DNA of 64,000 bases, taken from assembly GCA_003577315.1 (NCBI GenBank), contig QEVK01000011.1:24922-88921 (forward strand). The letters are read 5' to 3'. Shown in pieces: positions 28,514 to 36,953 of the stretch. The first letter of the stretch is position 1, and each line of letters begins with the position of its first letter. The translations under genes and the position numbers were made by a program. The notes beneath the pieces were generated by a model. That model was given only the letters and a program-made list of their open reading frames with translations, was not told the origin of the DNA and did not search any database. This DNA is from Hyphomicrobiales bacterium (GTDB taxonomy: Bacteria > Pseudomonadota > Alphaproteobacteria > Rhizobiales > Rhizobiaceae).

Positions 28514-28858
28514 GCGGCGTCTCTTGCTGTCGCGCGCGGGGATGTGGTCGGCATGGCGGAGGCGTCCCGTGGCGTCGCGTGGGTGGGGCCGGCCCTGTCG
28601 CCGAATCCGGGTGAGGTCAAACCGCGCGGGATTGAGAGTGCCTGGGCGACGGGCGTTCTCCGGCATAATCGGCCATCGGGCCGGCGCGATCAACCGGACA
28701 AATGGGCTCGCCCGCCGGCGCAGCCACGGACAAAACGTCGCCGTCTGCACATTTTTTCGCCCGTCACGCCTTGCGCGAGGTCAAGGACGGAGTCAAATCA
28801 TGAGCGTAGCAATCATGTTTTAGGGGGCCGGAGGCCCGGGCTTGTCCGAGACGCCGTC
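28514..28858. other. Intergenic region between the DUF454 gene and efeU
   Basis: This 345-base divergent region holds no convincing gene. Near its right end is an AT-richer stretch with a TGA-N9-TCA element and an eight-codon minimal frame (ATG at 28800). The remainder shows no recognisable structure. Confidence 0.5.
28801..28815 (+). promoter_or_regulatory. Possible RirA (IRO) box upstream of efeU
   Basis: TGA-N9-TCA matches the core of the iron-responsive operator recognised by RirA in rhizobia. It lies 44 bases before the efeU start, a sensible operator position for an iron-uptake operon. The core is short, and several chance matches are expected in a window this size. Confidence 0.35.
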
Positions 28859-29698
28859 ATGCTGGCACCTTTTCTCATCATGCTGCGCGAGGGGCTGGAA
28901 GCCGCCCTCGTCACCGGCATCATCGCCTCCTATCTGCGCCAGACCGGCCGGGGGGAGTGGATCCCGGCGATCTGGGTCGGCGTCTTCCTTGCCGTGGCGC
29001 TGTCGCTGTTCGCGGGCGCGGCGCTGCTTCTCGTCAGCGCCGAGTTCCCGCAGAAGGCGCAGGAGCTGTTCGAGGCGGTCGTCGGCCTCGTCGCGGTCGC
29101 GGTGCTGACCTCGATGGTGTTCTGGATGCGGCGCGCCGCGCGCACGATCAAGACGGGGCTGCACCGCGACATCGACCGCGCCATGGACGCGCCGCGCGGC
29201 GCGGCCTGGGCGCTGATCGGCATGGCCTTCTTCGCCGTCGCCCGCGAGGGGCTGGAATCGGTGTTCTTCCTGCTCGCCATCTTCCAGCAGAGCCCCGGCC
29301 CGGCCGCGCCGCTGTCAGCGCTCGCCGGCGTCGCGGTTGCGGTCGGCGTCGGCCTCGCCATCTATTTCGGCGGCGTGCGCATCGATCTGAGGCGCTTCTT
29401 CCGCTGGACCGGCGTCTTCATCCTGTTCGTGGCGGCGGGGCTGCTCGCGGGCGTCTTGCGCAACCTGCACGAGGCCGGCCTGTGGAACCTCCTTCAGACG
29501 CGGGTCTTCGACCTGAGCGGGACGCTGCCGGTCTCGGGCGTGGCGGGCACGGTGCTTTCCGGCCTGCTCGGCTATCACGAGGCGCCGACGCTGGGCGAGG
29601 TGGCGGTCTGGGCCGCCTTCCTCGCGGTGACGCTCACCCTGTTCCTGCGGCCGGAGCGGGCCGCGCCGGCGGCCGCCCGCGAGGCGATGAGGGGGTGA
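28859..29698 (+). CDS. efeU: FTR1 family ferrous iron permease EfeU
   Basis: The 279-residue inner-membrane permease has seven predicted helices and the two iron-binding REGLE motifs of the FTR1/EfeU family (MLREGLEAAL near residue 10 and AREGLESVF near 130). It imports iron after oxidation, working with EfeO and EfeB. efeO starts four bases after its stop, and efeB four bases after efeO, so the three are one transcription unit. A frame fused to upstream sequence exists but has no start near the conserved MLAPFLIML. Confidence 0.95.
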   Translation: MLAPFLIMLREGLEAALVTGIIASYLRQTGRGEWIPAIWVGVFLAVALSLFAGAALLLVSAEFPQKAQELFEAVVGLVAVAVLTSMVFWMRRAARTIKTGLHRDIDRAMDAPRGAAWALIGMAFFAVAREGLESVFFLLAIFQQSPGPAAPLSALAGVAVAVGVGLAIYFGGVRIDLRRFFRWTGVFILFVAAGLLAGVLRNLHEAGLWNLLQTRVFDLSGTLPVSGVAGTVLSGLLGYHEAPTLGEVAVWAAFLAVTLTLFLRPERAAPAAAREAMRG

Positions 29699-29702
29699 GG
29701 CG

Positions 29703-30893
29703 ATGACCGCAACGGAAAAGCGCAATACGGGTGCCGCCGCCCCGTCGCGGCTGATGCCGCTCGCCGTCGCCGGCTCGGCGCTGCTGGCGGCGGCGGCGGC
29801 CGGCGCCTTCTACTATGCGACGCAGACCGCGACCGGGCCGGAGCGCGGGGACGCGCACAAGGTCGTCGTCGGCGAGCGGACCTGCGATCCTGCCGACTTC
29901 GCGCTTCCGGCCGGCCGCGCCACCTTCGAAATCCACAATGCGTCCAGCCGGCCGATCGAATGGGAGATCCTCGACGGGGTGATGGTGGTGGAGGAGCGCG
30001 AGAACATCGCGCCCGGCTTCCACTCGCTGCTGACGGCGAAGCTGAAGCCCGGCAGCTACGAGATCACCTGCGGATTGCTGTCCAATCCGCGCGGCACGCT
30101 CACCGTCACGCCCTCGGCGCAATCGGAGGCCGAGCGGGCGCGGCCGCCGATCACGGCCTTCATCGGCCCGCTGTCGGAATACAAGGTCTACCTCGCCGCG
30201 CAGTCGGGCCTGCTGGTCAAGGCGGCGGGAATGCTCGAGGAGGCGATCCGCGCCGGCGACGTCGAGGCGGCGAAGGCGGCCTGGCTTGCCGCGCGCCTGC
30301 CCTACAAGCGCATCGAGGCGGTGACCGGCCGCATCGCCGACCTGGAGAACGCCATCGACCCGCTCCCCGACTATCTGGAGAAGCGCGAGCAGGATCCGGC
30401 CTTCACCGGCTTCCACCGGCTCGAATACGGGCTGTGGGGCGAGGGCACGGCCGGGGGGCTCGCGCCCGTCGCGCAGAGGCTTTCGGGCGACGTGGCGGCG
30501 CTGAAGGACCGGCTGAAGGCGCTGAAGCTGCAACCGGAGGAGCTTGCCGGCACCGCCTTGCGGCAGGCGCGGCGGCTGGGCGAGGGCCAGGTGCGCGACG
30601 GCGAGAACGCCTATGCCGCGAGCGACCTCGCCGAGATCGTGGCCAGCCTCGAGGGCATGGAAAAGAGCGCCATGCTCCTGAAGCCGCTGGTCGCGGAGGC
30701 CGCCCCGGATGTCGCGGCGGGACTCGAGAAGGGGTTCTCCGCCGCGCGCGCCGCGCTCGACGCCCACAGGGCCGGCGAGACCTATCCCCCTTACGACAGG
30801 CTGGATGCGCAGGCGCGCGAGGCGCTGGCCGCCTCGTTCCGCGCGCTGGCCGAGGCGATCTCCGCCCTCAATCCGGCCATCGGACTGGAGTGA
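29703..30893 (+). CDS. efeO: Iron uptake protein EfeO (cupredoxin plus imelysin M75)
   Basis: The 396-residue protein has an N-terminal membrane/signal segment (residues 17-40), a cupredoxin-like domain (about 50-135, with TFEIHN and EITCGLLSNP) and a C-terminal imelysin/peptidase-M75 domain with the HxxE metal motif in FTGFHRLEYGLWGEG. In EfeUOB, EfeO is the periplasmic component thought to bind Fe and hand it to EfeU. The length matches full-length EfeO (about 375-400). Confidence 0.94.
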   Translation: MTATEKRNTGAAAPSRLMPLAVAGSALLAAAAAGAFYYATQTATGPERGDAHKVVVGERTCDPADFALPAGRATFEIHNASSRPIEWEILDGVMVVEERENIAPGFHSLLTAKLKPGSYEITCGLLSNPRGTLTVTPSAQSEAERARPPITAFIGPLSEYKVYLAAQSGLLVKAAGMLEEAIRAGDVEAAKAAWLAARLPYKRIEAVTGRIADLENAIDPLPDYLEKREQDPAFTGFHRLEYGLWGEGTAGGLAPVAQRLSGDVAALKDRLKALKLQPEELAGTALRQARRLGEGQVRDGENAYAASDLAEIVASLEGMEKSAMLLKPLVAEAAPDVAAGLEKGFSAARAALDAHRAGETYPPYDRLDAQAREALAASFRALAEAISALNPAIGLE

Positions 30894-30897
30894 CGCC

Positions 30898-32229
30898 ATG
30901 ACGGACCCACGCGACCGCGACCCGCTTCTGAACGTGGACACCAGCCGCCGCCGCGTGCTCGGCGGGCTGGGGCTGGCGGCGGCGGGCTGTCCGTTCTCCG
31001 GCCTGATGGCCGGGCAGGCGCAGGCGAAGGCGGCGCGCGCGGCCATGCCGGGCCACGTCACCGACGCGCCGGTGCTCGACGCCGCCTCGCCCGACGACCG
31101 CGTGCCGTTCTTCGGCGTCCGTCAGGCCGGCATCGTCACGCCGCGCCCGGCCAACGGCATGGTGGCGAGCTTCCACGTCGTCGCCGCCACGCCGCAGGAG
31201 ATGGAGGACCTGCTGCGCCGGCTGACGGACCGCATCGCCTTCCTGACCGAGGGCGGGACGCCGCCGGCGCTCGACCCGCGCCTGCCGCCCGCCGATTCCG
31301 GCATCGTCGGCCCGGTGGTGCGGCCGGACGCGCTGACCGTGACCGTGGCGCTCGGGGCCTCGCTGTTCGACGACCGGCCGTGGCTCGCGCCGCTCAAGCC
31401 GCTCAGGCTTTCGCGCATGACGCGCTTTCCCAACGACGCGCTCGACGCCTCGCTGTGCCATGGCGACCTTGCCCTGCAGATCTGCGCCAACACGCAGGAC
31501 ACGACGATCCACGCGCTGCGCGACATCGTCAGGAACCTGCCCGACCGGCTGGTGCTGAAATGGAAGCAGGAGGGCAACGTGCCGGTGATCGCGCCCGGTC
31601 CCGACGGGCAGGCCGAAAGCGCGCGCAACTTCCTCGGCTTCCGCGACGGCTCGGCCAATCCCGACGCATCCGACACGGCGCTGATGGACCGGCTGGTCTT
31701 TGTCGGGCCGGAGCGCGGCGAGCCGGACTGGGCGCTGGGCGGCTCCTACCAGCTCGTGCGCATCATCCGCAACTTCGTCGAGCGCTGGGACCGCACGCCG
31801 CTGCGCGAGCAGGAGGCGATCATGGGCCGGGTGCGCTCGACCGGCGCGCCGCTCGACCGGCCGCAGGCGAGCGAGTTCGAGGCGCCGGACTACGCCGCCG
31901 ACCCGGATGGGCTGGCGACGCCGCTCGATTCGCACATCCGGCTCGCCAATCCGCGCACGCGCGAAAGCGAGGAGAACGTCATCCTGCGCCGGCCGTTCAA
32001 CTACTCCAACGGCGTGACCAGGGCCGGCCAGCTCGACCAGGGGCTCCTGTTCATCTGCTATCAGGCCGATCTGGAAAAGGGCTTCATCGCCGTGCAGCGC
32101 CGGCTCGATGGCGAGCCGCTGGAGGAATACATCAAGCCGGTCGGCGGCGGCTATTTCTTCGCGCTTCCCGGCGTGCGCGACGCCTCGGACTATCTCGGCA
32201 GCGCGCTGATCGCCGCCCTGGCCCGGTGA
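30898..32229 (+). CDS. efeB: Iron uptake/deferrochelatase protein EfeB (DyP-type peroxidase)
   Basis: The 443-residue heme peroxidase has a twin-arginine signal (SRRRVLGGLGLAAAG), indicating folded export by Tat. The DyP fold shows the distal motif GFRDGSANPD and the probable proximal-histidine region SHIRLANPRTRES. EfeB oxidises ferrous iron, and in E. coli it has been proposed to extract iron from heme. The ATG is four bases after efeO; the longer frame overlapping efeO would destroy the Tat signal. Confidence 0.95.
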   Translation: MTDPRDRDPLLNVDTSRRRVLGGLGLAAAGCPFSGLMAGQAQAKAARAAMPGHVTDAPVLDAASPDDRVPFFGVRQAGIVTPRPANGMVASFHVVAATPQEMEDLLRRLTDRIAFLTEGGTPPALDPRLPPADSGIVGPVVRPDALTVTVALGASLFDDRPWLAPLKPLRLSRMTRFPNDALDASLCHGDLALQICANTQDTTIHALRDIVRNLPDRLVLKWKQEGNVPVIAPGPDGQAESARNFLGFRDGSANPDASDTALMDRLVFVGPERGEPDWALGGSYQLVRIIRNFVERWDRTPLREQEAIMGRVRSTGAPLDRPQASEFEAPDYAADPDGLATPLDSHIRLANPRTRESEENVILRRPFNYSNGVTRAGQLDQGLLFICYQADLEKGFIAVQRRLDGEPLEEYIKPVGGGYFFALPGVRDASDYLGSALIAALAR

Positions 32230-32289
32230 GAGCCGGACAACCTTCAACCCCTGAACCCTGCCCTGAACCTTGAAAACCGGGAGATTTCG

Positions 32290-33108
32290 ATGAAGCCGAA
32301 CCGTCTGCTCGCCGCCACGGCGATCACGCTCGCCACGGCCGGTGGCGCCCATGCCGGGGTCGACGCGCTCGACCTGGTCGAGCCCGTCGCCGAATACAAG
32401 ATCTTCGTCACCGGGCGCACCGCCGAGCTGGTCGAGGGCGTCGACGCCTTCGTCGCCGCGGTCAAGGCCGGCGACGTGGAGAAGGCCAAGGCGCTCTATC
32501 CGGTCGTGCGCGTGCCCTACGAGCAGATCGAGCCGATAGCGGAGCTGTTCAGCGACCTCGACGTGGCCATCGACAGCCGCGCCGACGACTACGAGCAGGC
32601 CGAGGCCGATCCCGAGTTCCCCGGCTTCCACCGCATCGAGTACGGGCTGTGGGAGAAGGGCTCGACCGAGGGGCTGGACGCGGTGGCCGACAAGCTTTCC
32701 GCCGACGTTCACGACCTGCACGGGCGCATCGACGGCCTGACCTTCCCGCCGGAGAAGGTGGTGGGCGGTGCCGCCGTGCTGATGGAGGAGGTGGCGCTGA
32801 CCAAGATCTCCGGCGAGGAGAACCGCTACAGCCGCACCGACCTGTGGGACTTCAAGGCCAATTTCGACGGCGCCTACAAGATCGTCGAGCTGGTGCGTCC
32901 GCTGATCGAGGAGACGGAGGCCGACTTCGTCGCCGCCGTGGACGGCAATTTCGACAAGGTCTACGCCATCCTCGAGAAGTACGAGGACGGCGACGGCTAC
33001 GTGTCCTATCTGAAGCTGACGGACGCCGACCGCAACGTGCTGTCGGCGGCGGTCAACACGCTGGCGGAGGACCTGTCGACGCTGCGCGGCAAGCTCGGCC
33101 TCGACTGA
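32290..33108 (+). CDS. Imelysin (M75) protein, EfeO/EfeM-like without cupredoxin domain
   Basis: The 272-residue protein has a signal peptide (cut near GAHAG) and a single imelysin domain with the HxxE motif in PGFHRIEYGLWEKG, closely parallel to the C-terminal domain of EfeO two genes upstream. It lacks the cupredoxin module, so it is a short EfeM-type iron-binding protein. The ribosome site GGGAG lies eight bases before the start. Being the fourth gene of the efe cluster, it probably gives a second periplasmic iron ligand for EfeU. Confidence 0.88.
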   Translation: MKPNRLLAATAITLATAGGAHAGVDALDLVEPVAEYKIFVTGRTAELVEGVDAFVAAVKAGDVEKAKALYPVVRVPYEQIEPIAELFSDLDVAIDSRADDYEQAEADPEFPGFHRIEYGLWEKGSTEGLDAVADKLSADVHDLHGRIDGLTFPPEKVVGGAAVLMEEVALTKISGEENRYSRTDLWDFKANFDGAYKIVELVRPLIEETEADFVAAVDGNFDKVYAILEKYEDGDGYVSYLKLTDADRNVLSAAVNTLAEDLSTLRGKLGLD

Positions 33109-33140
33109 GGGCGGCGTCATGCGCGGGGGACGAAAGGCGG

Positions 33141-33163
33141 GCGGGCGGCCAATGGCCGCCCGC
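33141..33163. terminator. Hairpin between convergent imelysin and TonB-receptor genes
   Basis: GCGGGCGGCC-AAT-GGCCGCCCGC is a perfect 10-bp stem with a three-base loop. It lies between two converging genes. T-tracts on either side are weak, so it is a probable but not a textbook terminator. Confidence 0.55.
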
Positions 33164-33186
33164 TTCGCATTCCGGGACGGGGACCG

Positions 33187-35469
33187 TCAGAACCTGGCGC
33201 TGACGCCGAGGAAGAAGCCGCGACCGTCGCCGGGGATGAAGGCGGCCTGGTCGGGCCGGGCCTGGTCGACCACCAGCGTCGAGGCGGCATAGGTCTCGTC
33301 GAACACGTTGGTGACCTCGGCGAAGAACGACACGTGCTCGTTGACGCGGTACTGGGTGCGCAGGTCCACCACCGCATAGGGGTCGGCATGGAGCGTGTTG
33401 GCGTTGTCGACCGGCGTCCTCGCCGGCAGCCAGCGCACCGCGCCCTGCAGCATCCAGTTCTCGGTCGCGTCGTATTGCAGCACGGCGTTGACGACGTGGC
33501 GCGGCGCGCCGGCCAGCCTGTTGTCGCCATAGATGGCGTGGTCGCGGAAGCGGAAGTCCTGGAAGGTGTAGGCGACGCGGCCGCTCCACTGGTCGGTGAG
33601 CTGCGCGGTCAGCCCCAGCTCGACGCCGAGATGGCTGGTCTTGCCGGCGTTGATCGCGCCGAGCGAGGCGCCGGTGACGTCGCGCAGGTTGAGCAGCTCG
33701 TTGTCCACCCACGAATAGTAGACCGTGGCGTCCCAGGCATAGCCGCCGCGGCTGCCGCGCCAGCCGGCCTCGACGGTGGTCGCGGTCTGCGCCTTCAGGT
33801 CCGGCGTGTGGAAGGCCTCGTTGTCGAGCAGCGGGTTGCCCGGATTGGAGCGGCCGGGGCCGCTGTTGGGCGTGCCGTTGACGGTGGCGAGCAGGTCGTC
33901 GTGCGTCGGCGGCTCGAAGGTGCGGCTGACCGCGCCGAACAGGGTCTGGCTCTCGTCCGGGCGCCAGGAGACGCCGAGGCTGGGCGACCAGCCGCTATAG
34001 GTGCGCTCGTAGCTCGAGCTGCGGGCCGGCACCGCGCCGTTGGGCGTCCGGGCCGTGGGATTGGCCGGGTTGTAGGCGACGGTCGGGCGGGTGAGGGAGG
34101 AGAAGACGTCCCTGTTGTCGCGCGTGGCGTGGGAATAGGCGATCGACGGCGAGACGATGAAGCTCTCGCCCAGCGGCACGTTGAAGCCGGCGTTGAGCGA
34201 CAGCGAGGTGGCGTCGAGCTCGCTCCTGCCGAACATCGGCCCCTGCGCGCCGTCGAGATTGTGGTAGTTCTCGCGGTCGGCCGAGCCGACCGTGTATTGC
34301 GCGGTCGCCTCGAACAGCGGCAGGGCCGCGTCCGCGTCCGGCTGGTAGGCATAGCGCGCCACGCCGGTGAAATCGCCGCCGCTGGTGACGCGGATGCCCG
34401 ACGAGACCGGGAAGCGGAACATGTCGTCGGTGTAGGTGTAGCCCAGCACCACGTCGATCAGGTGGGCGTCGAACTCGGCGGTGGTGCGCGAGCCGATCAG
34501 GAACTGGCTCGCCTCGCGCCGCGGCTTGTCGCGCACGACGTTGGGGCCGGGGAAGGTGGCGACCGGGCCCGACGGGCCCGGCGTCACCACCGGCCCCCTG
34601 TGAACCTGGCCGGGATCGGCGTTCAGATGGGCTTTCGGCAGCGGGCCGGCGACGTCGAAGCCGAGGTCGGTGTAGCCGAAGAACAGCCTCGTCTTCACGG
34701 TGTCGGACAGCTCGATGCCGACATTGCCGCCGACATTGACGCGCTGCGATCCGTTGTAGACGCGAAAGCCGTCGCGGCGGCTGAAGTCGCCGTGCAGGTG
34801 GACGTCGTAGCCGTCGCCCTGGAAGCCGGCCTCGGCCGACGCGCCGGCCTGGCCGAACGAGCCGCCGGCGGCGCGCACGCGGATGCCGGGCTGGCCCGAT
34901 CCGGTGGGCGAGACCATGTTGACGGCGCCGCCGAGCACGTTGGCGCCGAGCCGGTTGGCCATGTAGCCGCGATAGACCTCGAGCGCGCCGGCCGTGTTCG
35001 GGTTCATGAAGCCGACGATGTAGGAGCCGTCGGCGCGATTGAGCGGCAGGCCGTCCTGGAGCATCAGGATGCCGCGCTCGACCGGGTTCTGCTGCAGGCC
35101 CGAGCCGCGCACCTGGATGCGCGGCTGGTCGTTGCCGCCGAAGAAGTCCTGCACCACGACGCCGGGAACCGAGGAGAGCGCCCGCGAGGCGGTCAGGTTC
35201 GCGCTCGGCGCCATCTCCTCGCGCTCGACCAGCGCCACGCCGCCCGGCAGCACCGTCAGCCGCTGGCTGAGCGTCGAGCCCTCGACGGCGCCGGCGGAGA
35301 CGACGATCGGCTCGAGCACGACGGCCGTGCCCGGCGCGGCCGATTGCGCCAGCGCCTGGTGGCTGACGCCCACAAGCAGCAGCGCCGCCGCGCCCGCCGC
35401 CAGTCCCCCGCCCGCGGCGCGCCCGCGCCTGCCCGCCCCGCGCACGCGGCCTTGCGATATCACCTGCAT
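33187..35469 (-). CDS. TonB-dependent outer-membrane receptor
   Basis: The 760-residue protein has a signal peptide (cut near QALAQ), a TonB-box-like segment (EPIVVSAGA), an N-terminal plug domain (residues 55-190, with GVVVQDFFGGND and IQVRGSGLQQNP) and a 22-strand barrel ending in the outer-membrane signature VSARF. Such receptors import iron chelates, heme, cobalamin or metals at the expense of TonB energy. The FecA-like plug and the facing efe operon favour an iron compound, but the ligand is not determined. No TonB/ExbBD genes are beside it. The start at MQVISQG gives a basic n-region before the signal core. Confidence 0.93.
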   Translation of the reverse strand: MQVISQGRVRGAGRRGRAAGGGLAAGAAALLLVGVSHQALAQSAAPGTAVVLEPIVVSAGAVEGSTLSQRLTVLPGGVALVEREEMAPSANLTASRALSSVPGVVVQDFFGGNDQPRIQVRGSGLQQNPVERGILMLQDGLPLNRADGSYIVGFMNPNTAGALEVYRGYMANRLGANVLGGAVNMVSPTGSGQPGIRVRAAGGSFGQAGASAEAGFQGDGYDVHLHGDFSRRDGFRVYNGSQRVNVGGNVGIELSDTVKTRLFFGYTDLGFDVAGPLPKAHLNADPGQVHRGPVVTPGPSGPVATFPGPNVVRDKPRREASQFLIGSRTTAEFDAHLIDVVLGYTYTDDMFRFPVSSGIRVTSGGDFTGVARYAYQPDADAALPLFEATAQYTVGSADRENYHNLDGAQGPMFGRSELDATSLSLNAGFNVPLGESFIVSPSIAYSHATRDNRDVFSSLTRPTVAYNPANPTARTPNGAVPARSSSYERTYSGWSPSLGVSWRPDESQTLFGAVSRTFEPPTHDDLLATVNGTPNSGPGRSNPGNPLLDNEAFHTPDLKAQTATTVEAGWRGSRGGYAWDATVYYSWVDNELLNLRDVTGASLGAINAGKTSHLGVELGLTAQLTDQWSGRVAYTFQDFRFRDHAIYGDNRLAGAPRHVVNAVLQYDATENWMLQGAVRWLPARTPVDNANTLHADPYAVVDLRTQYRVNEHVSFFAEVTNVFDETYAASTLVVDQARPDQAAFIPGDGRGFFLGVSARF

Positions 35470-35630
35470 CCGTGCCCCCGTCCTGCGCCCGCCCGCCGGC
35501 ATGAGCCGGGACTGCCGCCCGGCGGCGCTCAAAGTGGAATTTGAAACGCTACTTCTATCATCATAGTGGAGTATCGTTGTCAACATTAGGCGCGAGGGGG
35601 CGGGCGATTGCGTCGCCGGGCTACTTCGGC
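35470..35630 (-). promoter_or_regulatory. AT-rich promoter region of the TonB-receptor gene
   Basis: About 60 bases (35535-35590) are markedly richer in A/T than the surroundings, including TTGAAACG and an interrupted repeat CTAT-N4-ATAG. This is the likely promoter of the receptor gene. I found no TGA-N9-TCA or Irr-type palindrome here, so the regulator is open. Confidence 0.4.
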
Positions 35631-35702
35631 TAGAGCATCTTGCAGTCAACCGGAATCACTTGACGTCGCATAAATGCGGCCAAAACAAAGAGATAGAGCG
35701 GC
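35631..35702. repeat. Possible dispersed intergenic element
   Basis: The stretch starts with AGAGCATCTTGCAGTCAACC, contains the palindrome CGCAT-AA-ATGCG (35667-35678) and ends with AAAACAAAGAGATAGAGCGG. Its composition differs from neighbouring DNA, and from memory similar blocks recur between genes in Mesorhizobium-like genomes. Only one copy is present in this window, so the repeat nature is inferred. Confidence 0.4.
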
Positions 35703-35744
35703 AGCCCGGACCTGTCCGGGCGTCCGCCGCCCTGGGTCAGCGCC

Positions 35745-36203
35745 ATGAGCCTCGAAACCGTCCGCGCCTTCTTCGCGCAGAATGCCCCCGACATCGAAGT
35801 GATCGTCACCGAGGAAAGCTCGGCGACGGTCGATCTCGCCGCCGCCGCCCATGGGGTCGAGCCGGCGCAGATCGCCAAGACCATCTGCCTGCGCGCCGGC
35901 GACGCGGCCATGCTTCTGGTCGCCGCCGGCACGGCGCGGCTCGACAACCGCAAGTTCAAGGATGCGTTCTCGGCCAAGCCGCGCATGCTGGGAGCCGAGG
36001 ACGTGGTGGCGCTGACCAGCCACCCGGTCGGCGGGGTGTGCCCGTTCGGCCTGCCCGGCCCGATCCCGGTCTATTGCGACGTGTCGCTGAAGCGTTTCAC
36101 GGAAGTGGTGCCGGCGGCGGGCGCCATCAACGCAGCGCTGCGGATCACGCCGGAGCGGCTGGCCGAGCTGACGGCGGCCGAATGGGTCGACGTCTGCCAG
36201 TAG
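35745..36203 (+). CDS. YbaK/EbsC family aminoacyl-tRNA deacylase
   Basis: The 152-residue protein belongs to the YbaK/ProX superfamily that hydrolyses mischarged tRNA, such as Cys- or Ala-tRNA(Pro). Conserved features are AAHGVEPAQIAKTICLR with the substrate lysine, DNRKFKDAFSAKPRML, and VGGVCPFGLPGPIPVYCD. It is a free-standing editing domain acting in the cytoplasm. It converges on ccmG with one base between the stops. Confidence 0.9.
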   Translation: MSLETVRAFFAQNAPDIEVIVTEESSATVDLAAAAHGVEPAQIAKTICLRAGDAAMLLVAAGTARLDNRKFKDAFSAKPRMLGAEDVVALTSHPVGGVCPFGLPGPIPVYCDVSLKRFTEVVPAAGAINAALRITPERLAELTAAEWVDVCQ

Positions 36204-36204
36204 G

Positions 36205-36786
36205 CTACTGCGCGGCCAGCGCCTTCTCGATCTCGGGCATCAGCGTCGTCTCCACGTTCCGCGGGTCGAACGGGCCGACATGCTTCCAGGCGATGTTGCC
36301 GTCCCTGCCGACGAGGAAGGTCTCGGGGATGCCGTAGACGCCCCAGTCGATGGCCGAGCGGCCGCTCTCGTCGACGCCGAGCGCGGCATAGGGATTGCCG
36401 AGCTCGGCCAGGAAGCGGCGGGCGTTCTCGGGCTTGTCCTTGTAGTTGAAGCCGACGATGTCGACGCGGCCCTGCCTGGCCAGCTCCATCAGCACCGGGT
36501 GCTCCTGCCGGCAGGGCACGCACCACGAGGCCCAGACATTGACCAGCGTGACCTTGCCGGCGAGCCGTGACGGCTCGAAGCCCGGCAGGTCGACGCCGTC
36601 GAGCGGCGGCAGCGGCGTCGCCGGCGCCGGCTGGCCGATCAGCGCCGAGGGCACGGTCGTGGTGTCGCGGTCCGACAGGAGCTGGGCGAGGAAGATCCCG
36701 GCCAGCGCCATGAAGACCAGCAGCGGCAGCAGCGCCAGCCAGCGCCGCGGCTCCGGCGTCGCCCCGCTCTCCTGCGGCGCGCTCAT
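36205..36786 (-). CDS. ccmG: Thiol:disulfide interchange protein CcmG/DsbE
   Basis: The 193-residue protein has one N-terminal membrane anchor (residues 16-38) and a periplasmic thioredoxin fold with the redox motif WASWCVPCRQEHP, followed by the CcmG acidic insert and GVYGIPETFLVGRDG. It reduces apocytochrome c (via CcmH) before heme attachment. It is the last gene of the ccmC-ccmD-ccmG run and overlaps ccmD by ATGA. Confidence 0.95.
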   Translation of the reverse strand: MSAPQESGATPEPRRWLALLPLLVFMALAGIFLAQLLSDRDTTTVPSALIGQPAPATPLPPLDGVDLPGFEPSRLAGKVTLVNVWASWCVPCRQEHPVLMELARQGRVDIVGFNYKDKPENARRFLAELGNPYAALGVDESGRSAIDWGVYGIPETFLVGRDGNIAWKHVGPFDPRNVETTLMPEIEKALAAQ

Positions 36787-36953
36787 CGCGGCCGGTCTCC
36801 GGCGTCGGAGCGCCGGCGCACGCCGGCGGCCTCCAGCGCGGCCAGCTCGCGGCGGCGGGCGCGCTGGTCGGCGAGGATCCACAAAGCGAGCGCGGCCAGC
36901 ACCAGCGCCGAGATGCCGTAGGCGGCGGCGACGTAGAGGACGTGCGCGCTCAT
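36783..36953 (-). CDS. ccmD: Heme exporter protein CcmD
   Basis: This 56-residue protein has one membrane helix (YVAAAYGISALVLAALALWI) followed by a basic cytoplasmic tail (DQRARRRELAALE), as in CcmD. CcmD helps release holo-CcmE from the CcmABC complex. It overlaps ccmC by ATGA upstream and ccmG by ATGA downstream, so the three genes are translationally coupled. Confidence 0.9.
   Translation of the reverse strand: MSAHVLYVAAAYGISALVLAALALWILADQRARRRELAALEAAGVRRRSDAGDRPR

Noticed and set aside
28800..28823. Seven-residue minimal frame (MSVAIMF) upstream of efeU as a leader peptide
   Set aside because: It has no convincing ribosome site, and no attenuator hairpins are visible; it overlaps the candidate RirA element.
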